From Bacteroidota bacterium (GTDB taxonomy: Bacteria > Bacteroidota > Bacteroidia > AKYH767-A > OLB10), in NCBI GenBank assembly GCA_025352785.1, contig JANXSD010000091.1, forward strand, positions 1 to 33,289: a DNA stretch of 33,289 nt. Reading direction: 5' to 3'. This document shows, piece by piece, positions 17,265-25,842 of this stretch; within the stretch, counting starts at the first letter, position 1; each line of letters begins with the position of its first letter. The notes under the pieces were generated by a model. The model saw only the letters and a list, made by a program, of their open reading frames with translations, did not search any database and was not told the origin of the DNA. Position numbers and translations under genes: made by a program.

Positions 17265-17774
17265 TTATCTAATTAAAACACCCTTTGCATCAAAGGCCAA
17301 TCGAATTTCTGGAGAGGTAATTTTCGCAATTTCAGCTTTGGATTTCCCTTCATCTTCCGCATAATGTTGTAATGCCGCTACAGAGGTAGTATCCATATAA
17401 GCAGTACCTATAAATATTGCATTTTTTCCAGAAGAATTTTTAGGAATAAAGAATTCCTCATTAAAACTTACGTGCAAATTTGAACTGTCAGCTCGAACAA
17501 TATTCATCCAACATCCTTTCGCTTGACAAACGGATTCTATTTTACCTTCCACTTTTACATTATGGATAGTATTTTTTCCAGATGTAACAAGTGCTAACAA
17601 TGAATCCATCGTAATCGCATTCTTGCCATCAATTTTTTCACCATAATTTATACCTGAATTCTTTATAGAATCTATATTAACAATTGAAGTCTGATTTTGA
17701 GTGTCAGTTTTGGGGTTATTACAAGCATAAATAGCCAATAATAAAACAAAGTGAAGTGATAAATATTTTTTCAT
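17265..17774 (-). CDS. DUF4920 family lipoprotein
   Basis: This 169-residue protein starts with a lipoprotein signal (SLHFVLLLAIYAC), so it should be anchored by Cys17-18 in the envelope. Its core is the DUF4920 segment KVEGKIESVCQAKGCWMNI, with two conserved Cys spaced by four residues and a following Trp-Met, then LHVSFNEEFFIPKNSSGK and a C-terminal helix. The beta-rich layout looks like a small OB-like barrel. The family is found mainly in Bacteroidota and has no assigned function. It precedes HMG-CoA lyase on the same strand (38 bp between stop and ATG), so the two may share a transcript. A TAACTTCG element about 25 nt upstream may be its promoter. Confidence 0.82.
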   Translation of the reverse strand: MKKYLSLHFVLLLAIYACNNPKTDTQNQTSIVNIDSIKNSGINYGEKIDGKNAITMDSLLALVTSGKNTIHNVKVEGKIESVCQAKGCWMNIVRADSSNLHVSFNEEFFIPKNSSGKNAIFIGTAYMDTTSVAALQHYAEDEGKSKAEIAKITSPEIRLAFDAKGVLIR

Positions 17775-17870
17775 TTTTTTCTTATAAATTTTGAGAGAGC
17801 GAAGTTAACAAGGAAAATCATTTTTCCAGTGTAAATTCCAATTATAAAGGAGCGTAATTTAACTTCCAAA

Positions 17871-18890
17871 TTACTTTAATCCTGCTAGAAGGTTCTTCAC
17901 TAAGCCAGGCCCTTCATAAATAAAACCAGTATACACTTGAAGTAAATCAGCTCCTGCGTCTAATTTTTCTTGTGCATCCTGCACTGTAAATATCCCTCCT
18001 ACTCCAATAATCACAAGGTTCTTACCAGCCTTTTTCCTCAAATAAGCGATCACAAAAGTGCTTCTATCCTTAACAGGTTTTCCACTTAATCCACCAGCTT
18101 CACTCGTAATTTCACTTTTGGTTTTTAACTTATCACGTGCAATAGTTGTATTCGTTGCGATAATGCCGTCCAACTTTTCTGATAACACAATCTCAACAAT
18201 TTCATCTAACTGCTCATTCGTTAAATCGGGAGCTATTTTCAACAGTAAGGGGCGTGGTTTGGGCATCGATTGATTCAATACTTGAACCTGATGCAATAGA
18301 TTTGTCAGGGGCTCTTTTTCTTGAAGGGCACGCAATCCAGGTGTATTGGGAGAACTCACATTTACTACAAAATAATCCACAACATGATATAATGATTTAT
18401 AACAAAACAGGTAATCGTCAATGGCATTTTCATTTAATGTCAATTTGTTTTTACCAATATTTCCACCAATTATTATTTTACTCTTTCGCTTTTTAAGATG
18501 GTCTGCGGCAGCTTCAACTCCTGCATTATTAAATCCCATTCGGTTGATCAAGCCATTATCAGCAGGTAACCGAAACATCCTTGGTTTCAAATTTCCTTCT
18601 TGCTGAATAGGAGTTACAGTTCCGATTTCTATAAACCCAAATCCAAAGGCAGAAAGCTCATCAACCAATTTAGCATCCTTATCAAATCCAGCAGCTAATC
18701 CAATTGGATTCGGAAATCGTAAACCCATTAACTCCCTTTCAAATGAGCTATTTTTATCGTTAAATAACCAATTGAAAACACTTTTTACTCCTGGAATCAG
18801 GAAGGAGAATTTAATCAAATCAAAGGTAAAATGATGAGCTTTTTCAGGATTCATCAAAAATAAGAGTGGGCGAATAATCAACTTGTACAT
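17871..18890 (-). CDS. pyrD: Dihydroorotate dehydrogenase (quinone), class 2
   Basis: This enzyme oxidises dihydroorotate to orotate in pyrimidine synthesis and passes electrons to the membrane quinone pool. The 339-residue protein has the class 2 N-terminal helix ([20 protein letters not shown]) that binds quinone and membrane. It also has the FMN barrel motifs [45 protein letters not shown] with the catalytic Ser, IIATNTT, and the C-terminal GVGGI phosphate site. Length matches the E. coli enzyme. The gene is divergent from the metal regulator; its TATTTTCG element lies 6 nt before the ATG, and one copy of a candidate operator (18924-18931) falls at its -33 position. Confidence 0.96.
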   Translation of the reverse strand: MYKLIIRPLLFLMNPEKAHHFTFDLIKFSFLIPGVKSVFNWLFNDKNSSFERELMGLRFPNPIGLAAGFDKDAKLVDELSAFGFGFIEIGTVTPIQQEGNLKPRMFRLPADNGLINRMGFNNAGVEAAADHLKKRKSKIIIGGNIGKNKLTLNENAIDDYLFCYKSLYHVVDYFVVNVSSPNTPGLRALQEKEPLTNLLHQVQVLNQSMPKPRPLLLKIAPDLTNEQLDEIVEIVLSEKLDGIIATNTTIARDKLKTKSEITSEAGGLSGKPVKDRSTFVIAYLRKKAGKNLVIIGVGGIFTVQDAQEKLDAGADLLQVYTGFIYEGPGLVKNLLAGLK

Positions 18891-18896
18891 TAACAG

Positions 18897-18904
18897 CGAA
18901 AATA
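18897..18904 (-). promoter_or_regulatory. -7 promoter element of pyrD
   Basis: On the minus strand TATTTTCG (18904-18897) lies 6 nt upstream of the pyrD ATG at 18890. It is one base from TAnnTTTG. Confidence 0.4.
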
Positions 18905-18923
18905 GTAATTAATATCATTTCAT

Positions 18924-18953
18924 TAATCTAATCATATTTTTAGACTAATCTAA
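18924..18953 (+). promoter_or_regulatory. Candidate DtxR/MntR-type operator
   Basis: TTAGACTAATCTAA (18940-18953) is a palindrome with 5-bp arms TTAGA/TCTAA and a 4-bp centre, similar to half-sites of the DtxR/IdeR box (TTAG...CTAA). TAATCTAA occurs twice, at 18924-18931 and 18946-18953, exactly 22 bp apart, so both face the same side of the helix. The palindrome sits just upstream of the TATATTTG element of the regulator gene, where bound protein would block transcription. Confidence 0.5.
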
Positions 18954-18962
18954 ATTATTTTT

Positions 18963-18970
18963 TATATTTG
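18963..18970 (+). promoter_or_regulatory. -7 promoter element of the metal-regulator operon
   Basis: TATATTTG matches TAnnTTTG, 17 nt upstream of the ATG at 18988. The candidate operator lies immediately upstream. Confidence 0.5.
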
Positions 18971-18987
18971 CTTCATAATTTCAATTC

Positions 18988-19653
18988 ATGCATACGGAAA
19001 CGGAAGAAAATTATTTAAAAGCTATCTATCATTTATCAGCAAAAAGGGCTGAGCCAGTGAATACGTCTTCTATTGCAGGATCATTGTCAACGACCTCTGC
19101 ATCTGTTACTGATATGTTGAAAAAATTAGCTGAAAAGAATTTGATAGAATATGAACGCTATCGTGGTGTACGAATCACTCGTAAGGGTGAAAAAATTGCA
19201 ATCAATATCGTAAGGAAACATCGTTTATGGGAAGTATTTCTAACACAAACATTAAAATTCAGATGGGATGAAGTTCATAGCATGGCAGAAGAATTAGAAC
19301 ATGTGAGCTCGGATGAATTAATAAAACGCCTCGAAGAATATTTAGGCTTTCCACGTTTTGATCCACATGGTGATCCAATTCCCGATTTAACAGGGAAAAT
19401 TTCAGCACCTAGTAGTTTATGTTTAGCAAGTGGTGAATGTGAAAAGCGATACACACTTACTGGAGTCAATGATCATTCCGTTTCATTTTTGCAATACCTA
19501 GAACGAACTGGTTTAAAGCCCGGAATTACAGTACGTATATTAGAAATACAAGAGTATGACCACAGCATGCTTATAGAATTAAAAAACAAAATTAAGTTGA
19601 GTATTAGTAATGATGTTGCGAAAAATATTTTAGTGAAAAATTATGGGGAATAA
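18988..19653 (+). CDS. DtxR/MntR family metal-dependent regulator with FeoA domain
   Basis: This is a 221-residue repressor. Residues 1-65 form the winged helix (TETEENYLKAIYHLS, SSIAGSLSTTSASVTDMLKKL, RGVRITRKGEKIA). The metal-binding/dimerisation domain follows, including HRLWEVFLTQTL, EELEHVSSDELIKRLEEYLGFPRFDPHGDPIPD with the His/Glu/Asp ligands typical of the family. A C-terminal FeoA-like SH3 domain (about 150-221, FLQYLERTGLKPGITVRILEI) closes the protein. It should sense Mn or Fe and repress uptake genes when metal is plentiful. It overlaps the Nramp gene by 11 bp, which strongly implies the transporter is its target. Metal specificity (MntR-like or IdeR-like) cannot be settled by eye; the three-domain form is IdeR/DtxR-like. 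Confidence 0.92.
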   Translation: MHTETEENYLKAIYHLSAKRAEPVNTSSIAGSLSTTSASVTDMLKKLAEKNLIEYERYRGVRITRKGEKIAINIVRKHRLWEVFLTQTLKFRWDEVHSMAEELEHVSSDELIKRLEEYLGFPRFDPHGDPIPDLTGKISAPSSLCLASGECEKRYTLTGVNDHSVSFLQYLERTGLKPGITVRILEIQEYDHSMLIELKNKIKLSISNDVAKNILVKNYGE

Positions 19654-21526
19654 ATTAACGAATCCACTTTCACTTTCAGAAGTTCATGGAACCATTCATA
19701 TAGATGGTAAAATGAGTTTTCGGAAACGACTACTTGCATTTTTAGGCCCGGCTTATTTAGTGAGCGTTGGCTATATGGACCCAGGAAATTGGGCTACTGA
19801 TATTGCTGGAGGAAGTCAGTTTGGATACAAACTTATTTGGGTATTGATGATGTCGAATTTAATGGCATTATTATTACAAAGTTTAAGTGCGCGATTAGGT
19901 ATTGTTCGTGGTCGTGATTTGGCTCAGGTATCAAGAGAAATGTATCCTCGAGGCGTCAATTATTTTTTATATGCATTAGCAGAAATCGCCATTGCAGCTT
20001 GTGATCTTGCAGAAGTTTTAGGGATGGCAATTGGATTAAATTTATTATTCGATATTCCACTTTTATGGGGAGTATTATTTTGCGCACTTGATACCTTTAT
20101 TTTACTTTTCTTATTACAATATGGTATTCGAAAAATGGAGGCATTTATTATTAGTCTCGTTGCACTAATTGGATTTGCCTTTATTGCTCAAATGTTTTTA
20201 GCGAAGCCATCATTTCACGAAATATTAGGTGGATTTATTCCTGTATTGCCCAATTCTGCTGCATTATATATCGCCATTGGAATAATTGGTGCTACCGTAA
20301 TGCCACATAATTTATATCTCCATTCTGCATTGGTTCAAACAAGAAAGATTGAACGTATTCCTACAGAAATTCGCCGGGCAATAAAATTCAATATTCTTGA
20401 TAGTTCGATAGCGCTTAACTTAGCATTTTTTGTTAACGCTGCAATTTTAATTTTAGCTGCCAGTACATTTTATCGAAATGGATTATTTGGAGTAGCGGAT
20501 ATCATGGATGCACATCGTTTATTAGAACCTTTATTAGGTTCGAAATTGGCTCCTGCATTATTTGCAATTGCACTTTTATGCTCCGGTCAAAGTTCTACGA
20601 TAACGGGAACTTTAGCAGGACAAATTATCATGGAAGGATATTTAAATTTGCGAATTGCACCATGGCTAAGAAGAATTATCACACGGTCATTTGCCATCAT
20701 TCCAGCAATGCTCGTGATTTATTATTTAGGCGAACATGCTATTGGAAGTTTATTGATATTAAGTCAAGTAATTTTAAGTTTACAATTAGGATTTGCAGTA
20801 ATTCCGTTAATCCATTTTGTAAGCGATAAAGCTAAAATGGGAGAGTTTGTAATTCCTACTTATGTTAAAATTTTAGCATGGTTATGTGCATTGGTGATTG
20901 TTAGTTTAAACGTTAAATTAGTGTACCAACAAATCCTCATATGGACTTCAGGGGCTGAATCTAATCCGTGGGTTGTGTATTTAGTAATTCCAATAATTTT
21001 CATTAGTTGCTTAATGTTAATTTACATTAGTTTGTTTCCTTATTTTAATAAAGTTGCGTTTCGAACTACTCCAATTCCTCATGGCAAATTTCAACAAATT
21101 GCAAATTTGGAATTGAAGTCATACCATCGAATTGCAATCGCATTAGATTTCTCGGAAAAAGATGAATTAGTTATCAAGAATGCACTTACTCAAGGTGGAA
21201 AAAATGCAAATTATTTGTTGATGCATGTAACAGAAACCGCTGGTGCTTTTTTTCTTGGCAACGATACAATGGATTATGAAAGTCAAGTGGATCAAGAAAA
21301 TTTGTTGTATTACATCAAAAACTTAATTTCATTAGGATACCAATGTGAATCTGAAATTGGATATGGTAGTCCGAAAAAGGTATTGCCTGAAATGGTGAAT
21401 AAATTCCAAGCTGATTTATTAATTATGGGAGCACACGGACATAAAGTTATTAAAGATGTAATATTTGGAGCAACTATCGATGCAGTACGTCATAAAGTGA
21501 AGATTCCTGTATTTATTGTTCGATAA
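19643..21526 (+). CDS. Nramp divalent metal transporter with C-terminal USP domain
   Basis: This 627-residue fusion has an N-terminal Nramp (MntH) transporter, about residues 25-460, with the metal-binding helix 1 motif MDPGNWATDIAGGS and the helix 6 motif GATVMPHNLYLHSALV. It imports Mn2+ or Fe2+ with protons. After the last helix a universal stress protein domain (about residues 490-627) begins YHRIAIALDFSEKDE and ends with GAHGHKVIKDVIFGATID. The latter fits the G-x2-G-x9-G nucleotide-binding signature of ATP-binding USPs except that Ala follows the last Gly. MntH proteins are usually about 410-450 residues, so the cytoplasmic USP tail is extra and may regulate transport. The ATG overlaps the regulator gene by 11 bp. 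A domain fusion of this kind occurs in other Bacteroidota to my knowledge. Confidence 0.92.
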   Translation: MGNKLTNPLSLSEVHGTIHIDGKMSFRKRLLAFLGPAYLVSVGYMDPGNWATDIAGGSQFGYKLIWVLMMSNLMALLLQSLSARLGIVRGRDLAQVSREMYPRGVNYFLYALAEIAIAACDLAEVLGMAIGLNLLFDIPLLWGVLFCALDTFILLFLLQYGIRKMEAFIISLVALIGFAFIAQMFLAKPSFHEILGGFIPVLPNSAALYIAIGIIGATVMPHNLYLHSALVQTRKIERIPTEIRRAIKFNILDSSIALNLAFFVNAAILILAASTFYRNGLFGVADIMDAHRLLEPLLGSKLAPALFAIALLCSGQSSTITGTLAGQIIMEGYLNLRIAPWLRRIITRSFAIIPAMLVIYYLGEHAIGSLLILSQVILSLQLGFAVIPLIHFVSDKAKMGEFVIPTYVKILAWLCALVIVSLNVKLVYQQILIWTSGAESNPWVVYLVIPIIFISCLMLIYISLFPYFNKVAFRTTPIPHGKFQQIANLELKSYHRIAIALDFSEKDELVIKNALTQGGKNANYLLMHVTETAGAFFLGNDTMDYESQVDQENLLYYIKNLISLGYQCESEIGYGSPKKVLPEMVNKFQADLLIMGAHGHKVIKDVIFGATIDAVRHKVKIPVFIVR

Positions 21527-21571
21527 TAAATCATAGCAAATAAATTCAACTCATCTATGCTTTGCTTTCAT

Positions 21572-21579
21572 TAGTTTTG
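21572..21579 (+). promoter_or_regulatory. -7 promoter element of smpB
   Basis: TAGTTTTG matches TAnnTTTG and ends 7 nt before the smpB ATG at 21587. Confidence 0.45.
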
Positions 21580-21586
21580 CAACATC

Positions 21587-22045
21587 ATGTCGGCCCAACC
21601 AGTAATTAACATTTCTAATAAACGAGCTACTTTCAATTATTTTATTGATAGCACTTGGGAAGCTGGCATTATTCTAACAGGTACCGAAATTAAAGCCATT
21701 CGTGAAGGGAAAGCAAATCTTACGGATGCATATTGCTTTTTCAAAGATGATGAGCTGTGGATAAAAAATATGCACATCAGTCCTTATGATAAAGGATCGT
21801 ATGCGAATCATCCACCACGACGAGATCGTAAACTCTTATTAAATAAAAAGGAGTTGTTAAAAATTCGTTCGAAAACAAAAGAGAAAGGGACCACTGTTAT
21901 TCCAACACGATTATATATTGGTGATCGTAATTATGCAAAAGTTGAAATAGGAATTGCACGAGGTAAAAAATTATACGACAAACGTGAAAGCATGAAAGAG
22001 AATGAAGCGAAACGTGAAGTTGGACGAATTATGAAAAGATTTTAG
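21587..22045 (+). CDS. smpB: SsrA-binding protein SmpB
   Basis: SmpB binds tmRNA and delivers it to stalled ribosomes for trans-translation. The 152-residue protein has the family motifs: NKRATFNYFI near the start, WEAGIILTGTEIKAIREGKANL, the surface loop HISPYDKGSYANHPPRRDRKLLL, and the basic C-terminal tail KKLYDKRESMKENEAKREVGR that enters the mRNA channel. Length is typical. The tmRNA gene ssrA is not in this window. A two-helix small protein follows after 9 bp and may be cotranscribed. Confidence 0.96.
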   Translation: MSAQPVINISNKRATFNYFIDSTWEAGIILTGTEIKAIREGKANLTDAYCFFKDDELWIKNMHISPYDKGSYANHPPRRDRKLLLNKKELLKIRSKTKEKGTTVIPTRLYIGDRNYAKVEIGIARGKKLYDKRESMKENEAKREVGRIMKRF

Positions 22046-22054
22046 TCACTATAC

Positions 22055-22255
22055 ATGAATATGACACAGAAAAACCCATTGCGATTAGCAGGAATAACTA
22101 TTATTTTAAGTTCAATTGCGTTTCTGAATTTTACGAGAAGTGAAGGTTCCGGACAAGTTCGAAATGTTCAAATAGTTTTACTTATAAGTTGTGGGATGTT
22201 ATTAGGGATTGGTTTATTCGCAATAATTTCAATTATCAAAAACAGAGACAAATAA
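22055..22255 (+). CDS. Small membrane protein of unknown function
   Basis: This 66-residue protein has two hydrophobic segments (LAGITIILSSIAFLNF and IVLLISCGMLLGIGLFAIISII) joined by a short polar loop and ends in basic residues (KNRDK). It follows smpB by 9 bp on the same strand and stops 3 bp before the convergent PorQ gene, a tight fit that supports it being real. I do not recognise the family. An alternative start at Met3 is possible. Confidence 0.6.
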   Translation: MNMTQKNPLRLAGITIILSSIAFLNFTRSEGSGQVRNVQIVLLISCGMLLGIGLFAIISIIKNRDK

Positions 22256-22258
22256 AAA

Positions 22259-23308
22259 TTAATTTTTCTGCTTTTTAAAACTACTTAAGCTAGTAGTAAC
22301 TGTAAAATGATTGCTACCTCCAGCTGTATTGAATACAGATCGCGCATAACTTAAATTGAATTTATTCACTTTAAATCCAAACCCGCCTGAAATACCTGAC
22401 AATCCTTTCTTCTCTGGAAAACCAAGTTCATTTCTTCTTAGAAAATTATAGCCTAAACGAACGTTAAAGTTTTTAGTAAATAAAATTTCAACGTTTACAA
22501 TTATATGTCTTACGAGTTTTTTTGTAAAGCTTATATCTTCAGATTTAGTTTCACCTGTTAAAGGATCAACTCCACTTTTTAATGGATCTTGATATGTTAA
22601 ATCAAACTTTTGAAGTTGTTGTCCAATGATTGAAAATCGAAAAGGTGCATTCTTTAATTGCGTAGAAATACCCGCTTGAATTTCAAAAGGTAGTGGTTCA
22701 CGATCTCCATCAACATACTTTTTTAATTGAGTACCCATATTTTTTGCCAGCAATGTAGCACACACTAATTTATCAGAATTAGTCCATGTTAAACCGATAT
22801 CAGCAGCTACTCCATTAGATGTATAATCACCAAGATCAGAAAGAATTCCTTTAATACTTGCTCCAATAAAAAGTGAACTATCTAGCGCTTTACTCCAACT
22901 CATTGCAAGTGCATACTCTCCTGATTTATATGAACCAATAACAGTACTTGTTTCATCCGTACGATCAAATGAACCATAATTTACGAAATGAAAAGTAGCA
23001 GCATACATACCAAGTTTTCCCAATGATTGAGCATAAGCAACATCACCAAATTTTATATCTGCAACGTAACCAACATAACTTAATGCCAGTTGTTTGTCCA
23101 TCGAATATTGCAACTGAGAAGGATTTTGCCACACTAGTGTTACATCATCTGCATGTGTTGCAATTGCATTCCCTCCCAAAGCGGCTGGGCGAGCTGAAGA
23201 AACTAAATTCAAAAATTGAAAGGTGCTTTTCCCTCCTAATTGAGCATAAGAAGAGCTTGTTAAGGAGAAGAAAAGTAGAAAAATAATATATCGTTGAATT
23301 GTTAGCAT
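22259..23308 (-). CDS. porQ: Type IX secretion system protein PorQ
   Basis: PorQ is an outer-membrane barrel that, with PorU, PorV and PorZ, forms the attachment complex that cleaves the sorting domain of T9SS cargo. The protein has a signal peptide (YIIFLLFFSLTSSSYAQ), then the family opening GGKSTFQFLNLVSSARPAALGGNA, repeated amphipathic beta strands, and a C-terminal aromatic-rich strand before a short tail. The ATG at 23308 (MLTIQRY) is the likely start; a TTG 12 codons earlier only adds non-conserved residues. About 349 residues is usual. glyA lies upstream on the same strand. T9SS cargo genes occur elsewhere in the window (13.1 kb, and probably 30 kb). Confidence 0.88.
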   Translation of the reverse strand: MLTIQRYIIFLLFFSLTSSSYAQLGGKSTFQFLNLVSSARPAALGGNAIATHADDVTLVWQNPSQLQYSMDKQLALSYVGYVADIKFGDVAYAQSLGKLGMYAATFHFVNYGSFDRTDETSTVIGSYKSGEYALAMSWSKALDSSLFIGASIKGILSDLGDYTSNGVAADIGLTWTNSDKLVCATLLAKNMGTQLKKYVDGDREPLPFEIQAGISTQLKNAPFRFSIIGQQLQKFDLTYQDPLKSGVDPLTGETKSEDISFTKKLVRHIIVNVEILFTKNFNVRLGYNFLRRNELGFPEKKGLSGISGGFGFKVNKFNLSYARSVFNTAGGSNHFTVTTSLSSFKKQKN

Positions 23309-23360
23309 GAAATCTATTTTAGGGGCATTAACGAAATTTTTCAATTTCTATTGTACAAAA

Positions 23361-24632
23361 TTAATACAATGGATATTTCTCCATCATTTTATTTACTTCG
23401 TCTTTCACCTTCGCAATCACTTTTTCATCTTCAGGCTTCATCAACACTTTATCGATAAGGTTAACTACTTTTTTCATTTGAGATTCCTTAAAACCACGAC
23501 TTGTCATCGCAGGTGTTCCGATCCGAATTCCAGAGGTAACAAAGGGACTTTTATCATCAAACGGTACCATGTTTTTATTGATCGTAATATCCGCTTTCAC
23601 TAAAGCATTTTCAGCCACTTTGCCCGATATTCCTTTATTTCGAAGATCAATTAACATCATGTGATTATCTGTTCCATCAGAAATTATTTTATATCCCTTC
23701 TCCATAAATGCTTCCGACATCACCTTCGCATTTTTCACTACCTGTATCGTGTATTTCATAAAATCATCAGTAAGTGCTTCACCAAATGAAATAGCTTTAG
23801 AAGCTATCACATGTTCCAATGGACCACCTTGTGTTCCTGGAAAAACAGCAGAGTCCATTAAGGATGTCATCATACGTTTTTCTCCTTTAGATGTTAATAA
23901 TCCAAATGGGTTTTCAAAATCTTTTCCCATCATAATTAATCCACCTCGTGGTCCGCGTAATGTTTTATGAGTAGTAGTTGTTATCACATGACAATGTGGA
24001 ATAGGATCATTTAAAATTCCTTTTGCTATTAAGCCTGCTGGATGAGCGATGTCAGCTAATAAAAACGCACCCACTTTATCGGCAATAGCTCGTAATCGTT
24101 TATAATCCCAATCACGTGAATAGGCCGATGCACCACAGATTAATAATTTTGGCTTTTCTTTTTTTGCCGTCGCCTCTAACTTATCATAATTAATAACACC
24201 CGTTTCTTTTTCAACACCGTAAAAGCTAGTCTGAAAATATTTTCCACTAAAGTTAACTGGTGAACCATGTGTTAAATGTCCACCGTGAGAAAGGTCAAAT
24301 CCCATAATTTTATCTCCTGGTTTCAACAAGGCAAGCATCACAGCAGCATTTGCTTGAGCCCCTGAATGTGGTTGCACATTCGCCCAAGTTGCACCAAATA
24401 AAATTTTAGCACGATCAATTGCAATTTGTTCAATCTGATCTACAACTTCACAGCCACCATAATATCGTTTTCCAGGTAGTCCTTCAGCATATTTATTAGT
24501 AAGACAAGATCCCATCGCTTGCATCACTTGCTTGCTAACAAAATTTTCGGAAGCTATCAACTCTATTCCATGACGTTGACGTTTCAGTTCTTGATTTATT
24601 AATTTGAAAACTACGGTATCCTTTTCGATCAT
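23361..24632 (-). CDS. glyA: Serine hydroxymethyltransferase
   Basis: This PLP enzyme interconverts serine and glycine and supplies 5,10-methylenetetrahydrofolate. The 423-residue protein shows the family signatures: [58 protein letters not shown], and the PLP-lysine segment [14 protein letters not shown]. The C-terminal [14 protein letters not shown] binds folate and substrate. Length and motif order are complete. It lies 52 bp upstream of the PorQ ATG on the same strand and 42 bp after the nucleotidyltransferase, so a transcript of all three is possible although their functions are unrelated. Confidence 0.97.
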   Translation of the reverse strand: MIEKDTVVFKLINQELKRQRHGIELIASENFVSKQVMQAMGSCLTNKYAEGLPGKRYYGGCEVVDQIEQIAIDRAKILFGATWANVQPHSGAQANAAVMLALLKPGDKIMGFDLSHGGHLTHGSPVNFSGKYFQTSFYGVEKETGVINYDKLEATAKKEKPKLLICGASAYSRDWDYKRLRAIADKVGAFLLADIAHPAGLIAKGILNDPIPHCHVITTTTHKTLRGPRGGLIMMGKDFENPFGLLTSKGEKRMMTSLMDSAVFPGTQGGPLEHVIASKAISFGEALTDDFMKYTIQVVKNAKVMSEAFMEKGYKIISDGTDNHMMLIDLRNKGISGKVAENALVKADITINKNMVPFDDKSPFVTSGIRIGTPAMTSRGFKESQMKKVVNLIDKVLMKPEDEKVIAKVKDEVNKMMEKYPLY

Positions 24633-24674
24633 TGTTATTTTTTCTTAATGTATTTAGATTACTATTTTTTCTAT

Positions 24675-25670
24675 TTAACTGAAGTCGATTTCAGTGCTGT
24701 CACCGATATTCAAACTCTGACTTAATCCTTTTAAATATGCATCGCTTCCAACAATACTTTGATGCAAAATTGCTGTTTCTAATTGAGCATACGAACCAAT
24801 GATGGAATCACGAATAATACTATGTTTCACAATTGTATTTTCACCAATCGAAACATTAGGACCAATAATAGAATCAGAAATATCACAATTATGAGCAATG
24901 CTAACAGGATGAATCACGATCGTGTTTGGAAAATTATATTGCTTCTTATCCAGATCATTACTTCGTTTAAGCAATACAGCATTCGTTTCTAAAAGATTGC
25001 TTTTACCACCACAGTTAAACCAATTCCCAACTTGAAATGTACTTATTTTTTCGCCGCCAGCAATCATACGTTGAATACCATAGGTTAAATGAAATTCACC
25101 ATTATGACGAATGTCGTTACGAACAATGTGATCCAATGCATCCATCAATTTTCCTGCATTTCTGAAATGATAAATACCTACTAATGCGAGGTTTGATTTA
25201 GGAATATTTGGCTTCTCGTCAACTTTAACGATAAATCCATTTGCATCAATTTCTACCACACCAAACTGTCGAGGATCTTCCACCTTTTTTACTCCTAATG
25301 CCGAATTTGGCATTGCCATCAACTGGCTAAGATCAAAATCAATAATAGTATCACCTAAAAGAATCAATAATTCATCATCAGCATTCACTTTTTCACGAGC
25401 TAACCAAACAGCATGTCCAGTTCCTTCGCGAGGCTCCTGAACTATAAAAGTTGATTTAAGATTTGGATACTTCGTTTTAACATAATCTTCTATTTTGTCG
25501 CCAAGGTATCCGATTATAAAAATAAAATCATCATAACCTCCAGTAACTAAATAATCCACAATATGTGATAAAATCGGTTTACCAGCAACGGGTACCAAGG
25601 CTTTAGGTTGAGTATGAGTATGAGGGCGAAGTTTGCTACCGATACCCGCAACAGGAATTATAATTTTCAT
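24675..25670 (-). CDS. Sugar-1-phosphate nucleotidyltransferase with left-handed helix
   Basis: This 331-residue protein has an N-terminal RmlA-type domain that binds NTP: MKIIIPVAGIGSKLRPHT, then PKALVPVAGKPILSHIV with the signature Lys, and LGDTIIDFD with the metal-binding Asp. Residues about 245-331 form a left-handed beta-helix (IVIHPVSIAHNCDISDSI, SIIGPNVSIGENTIV). The enzyme joins a sugar-1-phosphate to a nucleotide for polysaccharide or lipopolysaccharide precursors. Glucose-1-phosphate thymidylyltransferase, mannose-1-phosphate guanylyltransferase or a UTP-dependent enzyme all remain possible. No other sugar-pathway genes are nearby to decide. Confidence 0.88.
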   Translation of the reverse strand: MKIIIPVAGIGSKLRPHTHTQPKALVPVAGKPILSHIVDYLVTGGYDDFIFIIGYLGDKIEDYVKTKYPNLKSTFIVQEPREGTGHAVWLAREKVNADDELLILLGDTIIDFDLSQLMAMPNSALGVKKVEDPRQFGVVEIDANGFIVKVDEKPNIPKSNLALVGIYHFRNAGKLMDALDHIVRNDIRHNGEFHLTYGIQRMIAGGEKISTFQVGNWFNCGGKSNLLETNAVLLKRSNDLDKKQYNFPNTIVIHPVSIAHNCDISDSIIGPNVSIGENTIVKHSIIRDSIIGSYAQLETAILHQSIVGSDAYLKGLSQSLNIGDSTEIDFS

Positions 25671-25828
25671 TTAGGGAATTTGAACGCAATCATTGAGTGA
25701 ACAACAATCGTTTGAGCGGTAAAAATAGTTGTTTATGCCTAAACAAATCGTTTTCAAATGAATTTGAGAGAACTAATTATCCAAGAAATCGTTTTTGTGA
25801 TATCGATATAATTTAATGAATCATTAGT

Positions 25829-25836
25829 TACTTTCG
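25829..25836 (+). promoter_or_regulatory. -7 promoter element of the SanA-like gene
   Basis: TACTTTCG, one base from TAnnTTTG, ends 6 nt before the ATG at 25843. Confidence 0.4.
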
Positions 25837-25842
25837 CATTCG

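Noticed and set aside
22254-22267. Palindrome AAAAATTAATTTTT between the small membrane protein and porQ
   Set aside because: It has no G or C in the stem and no loop, so it is too weak to be called a terminator.
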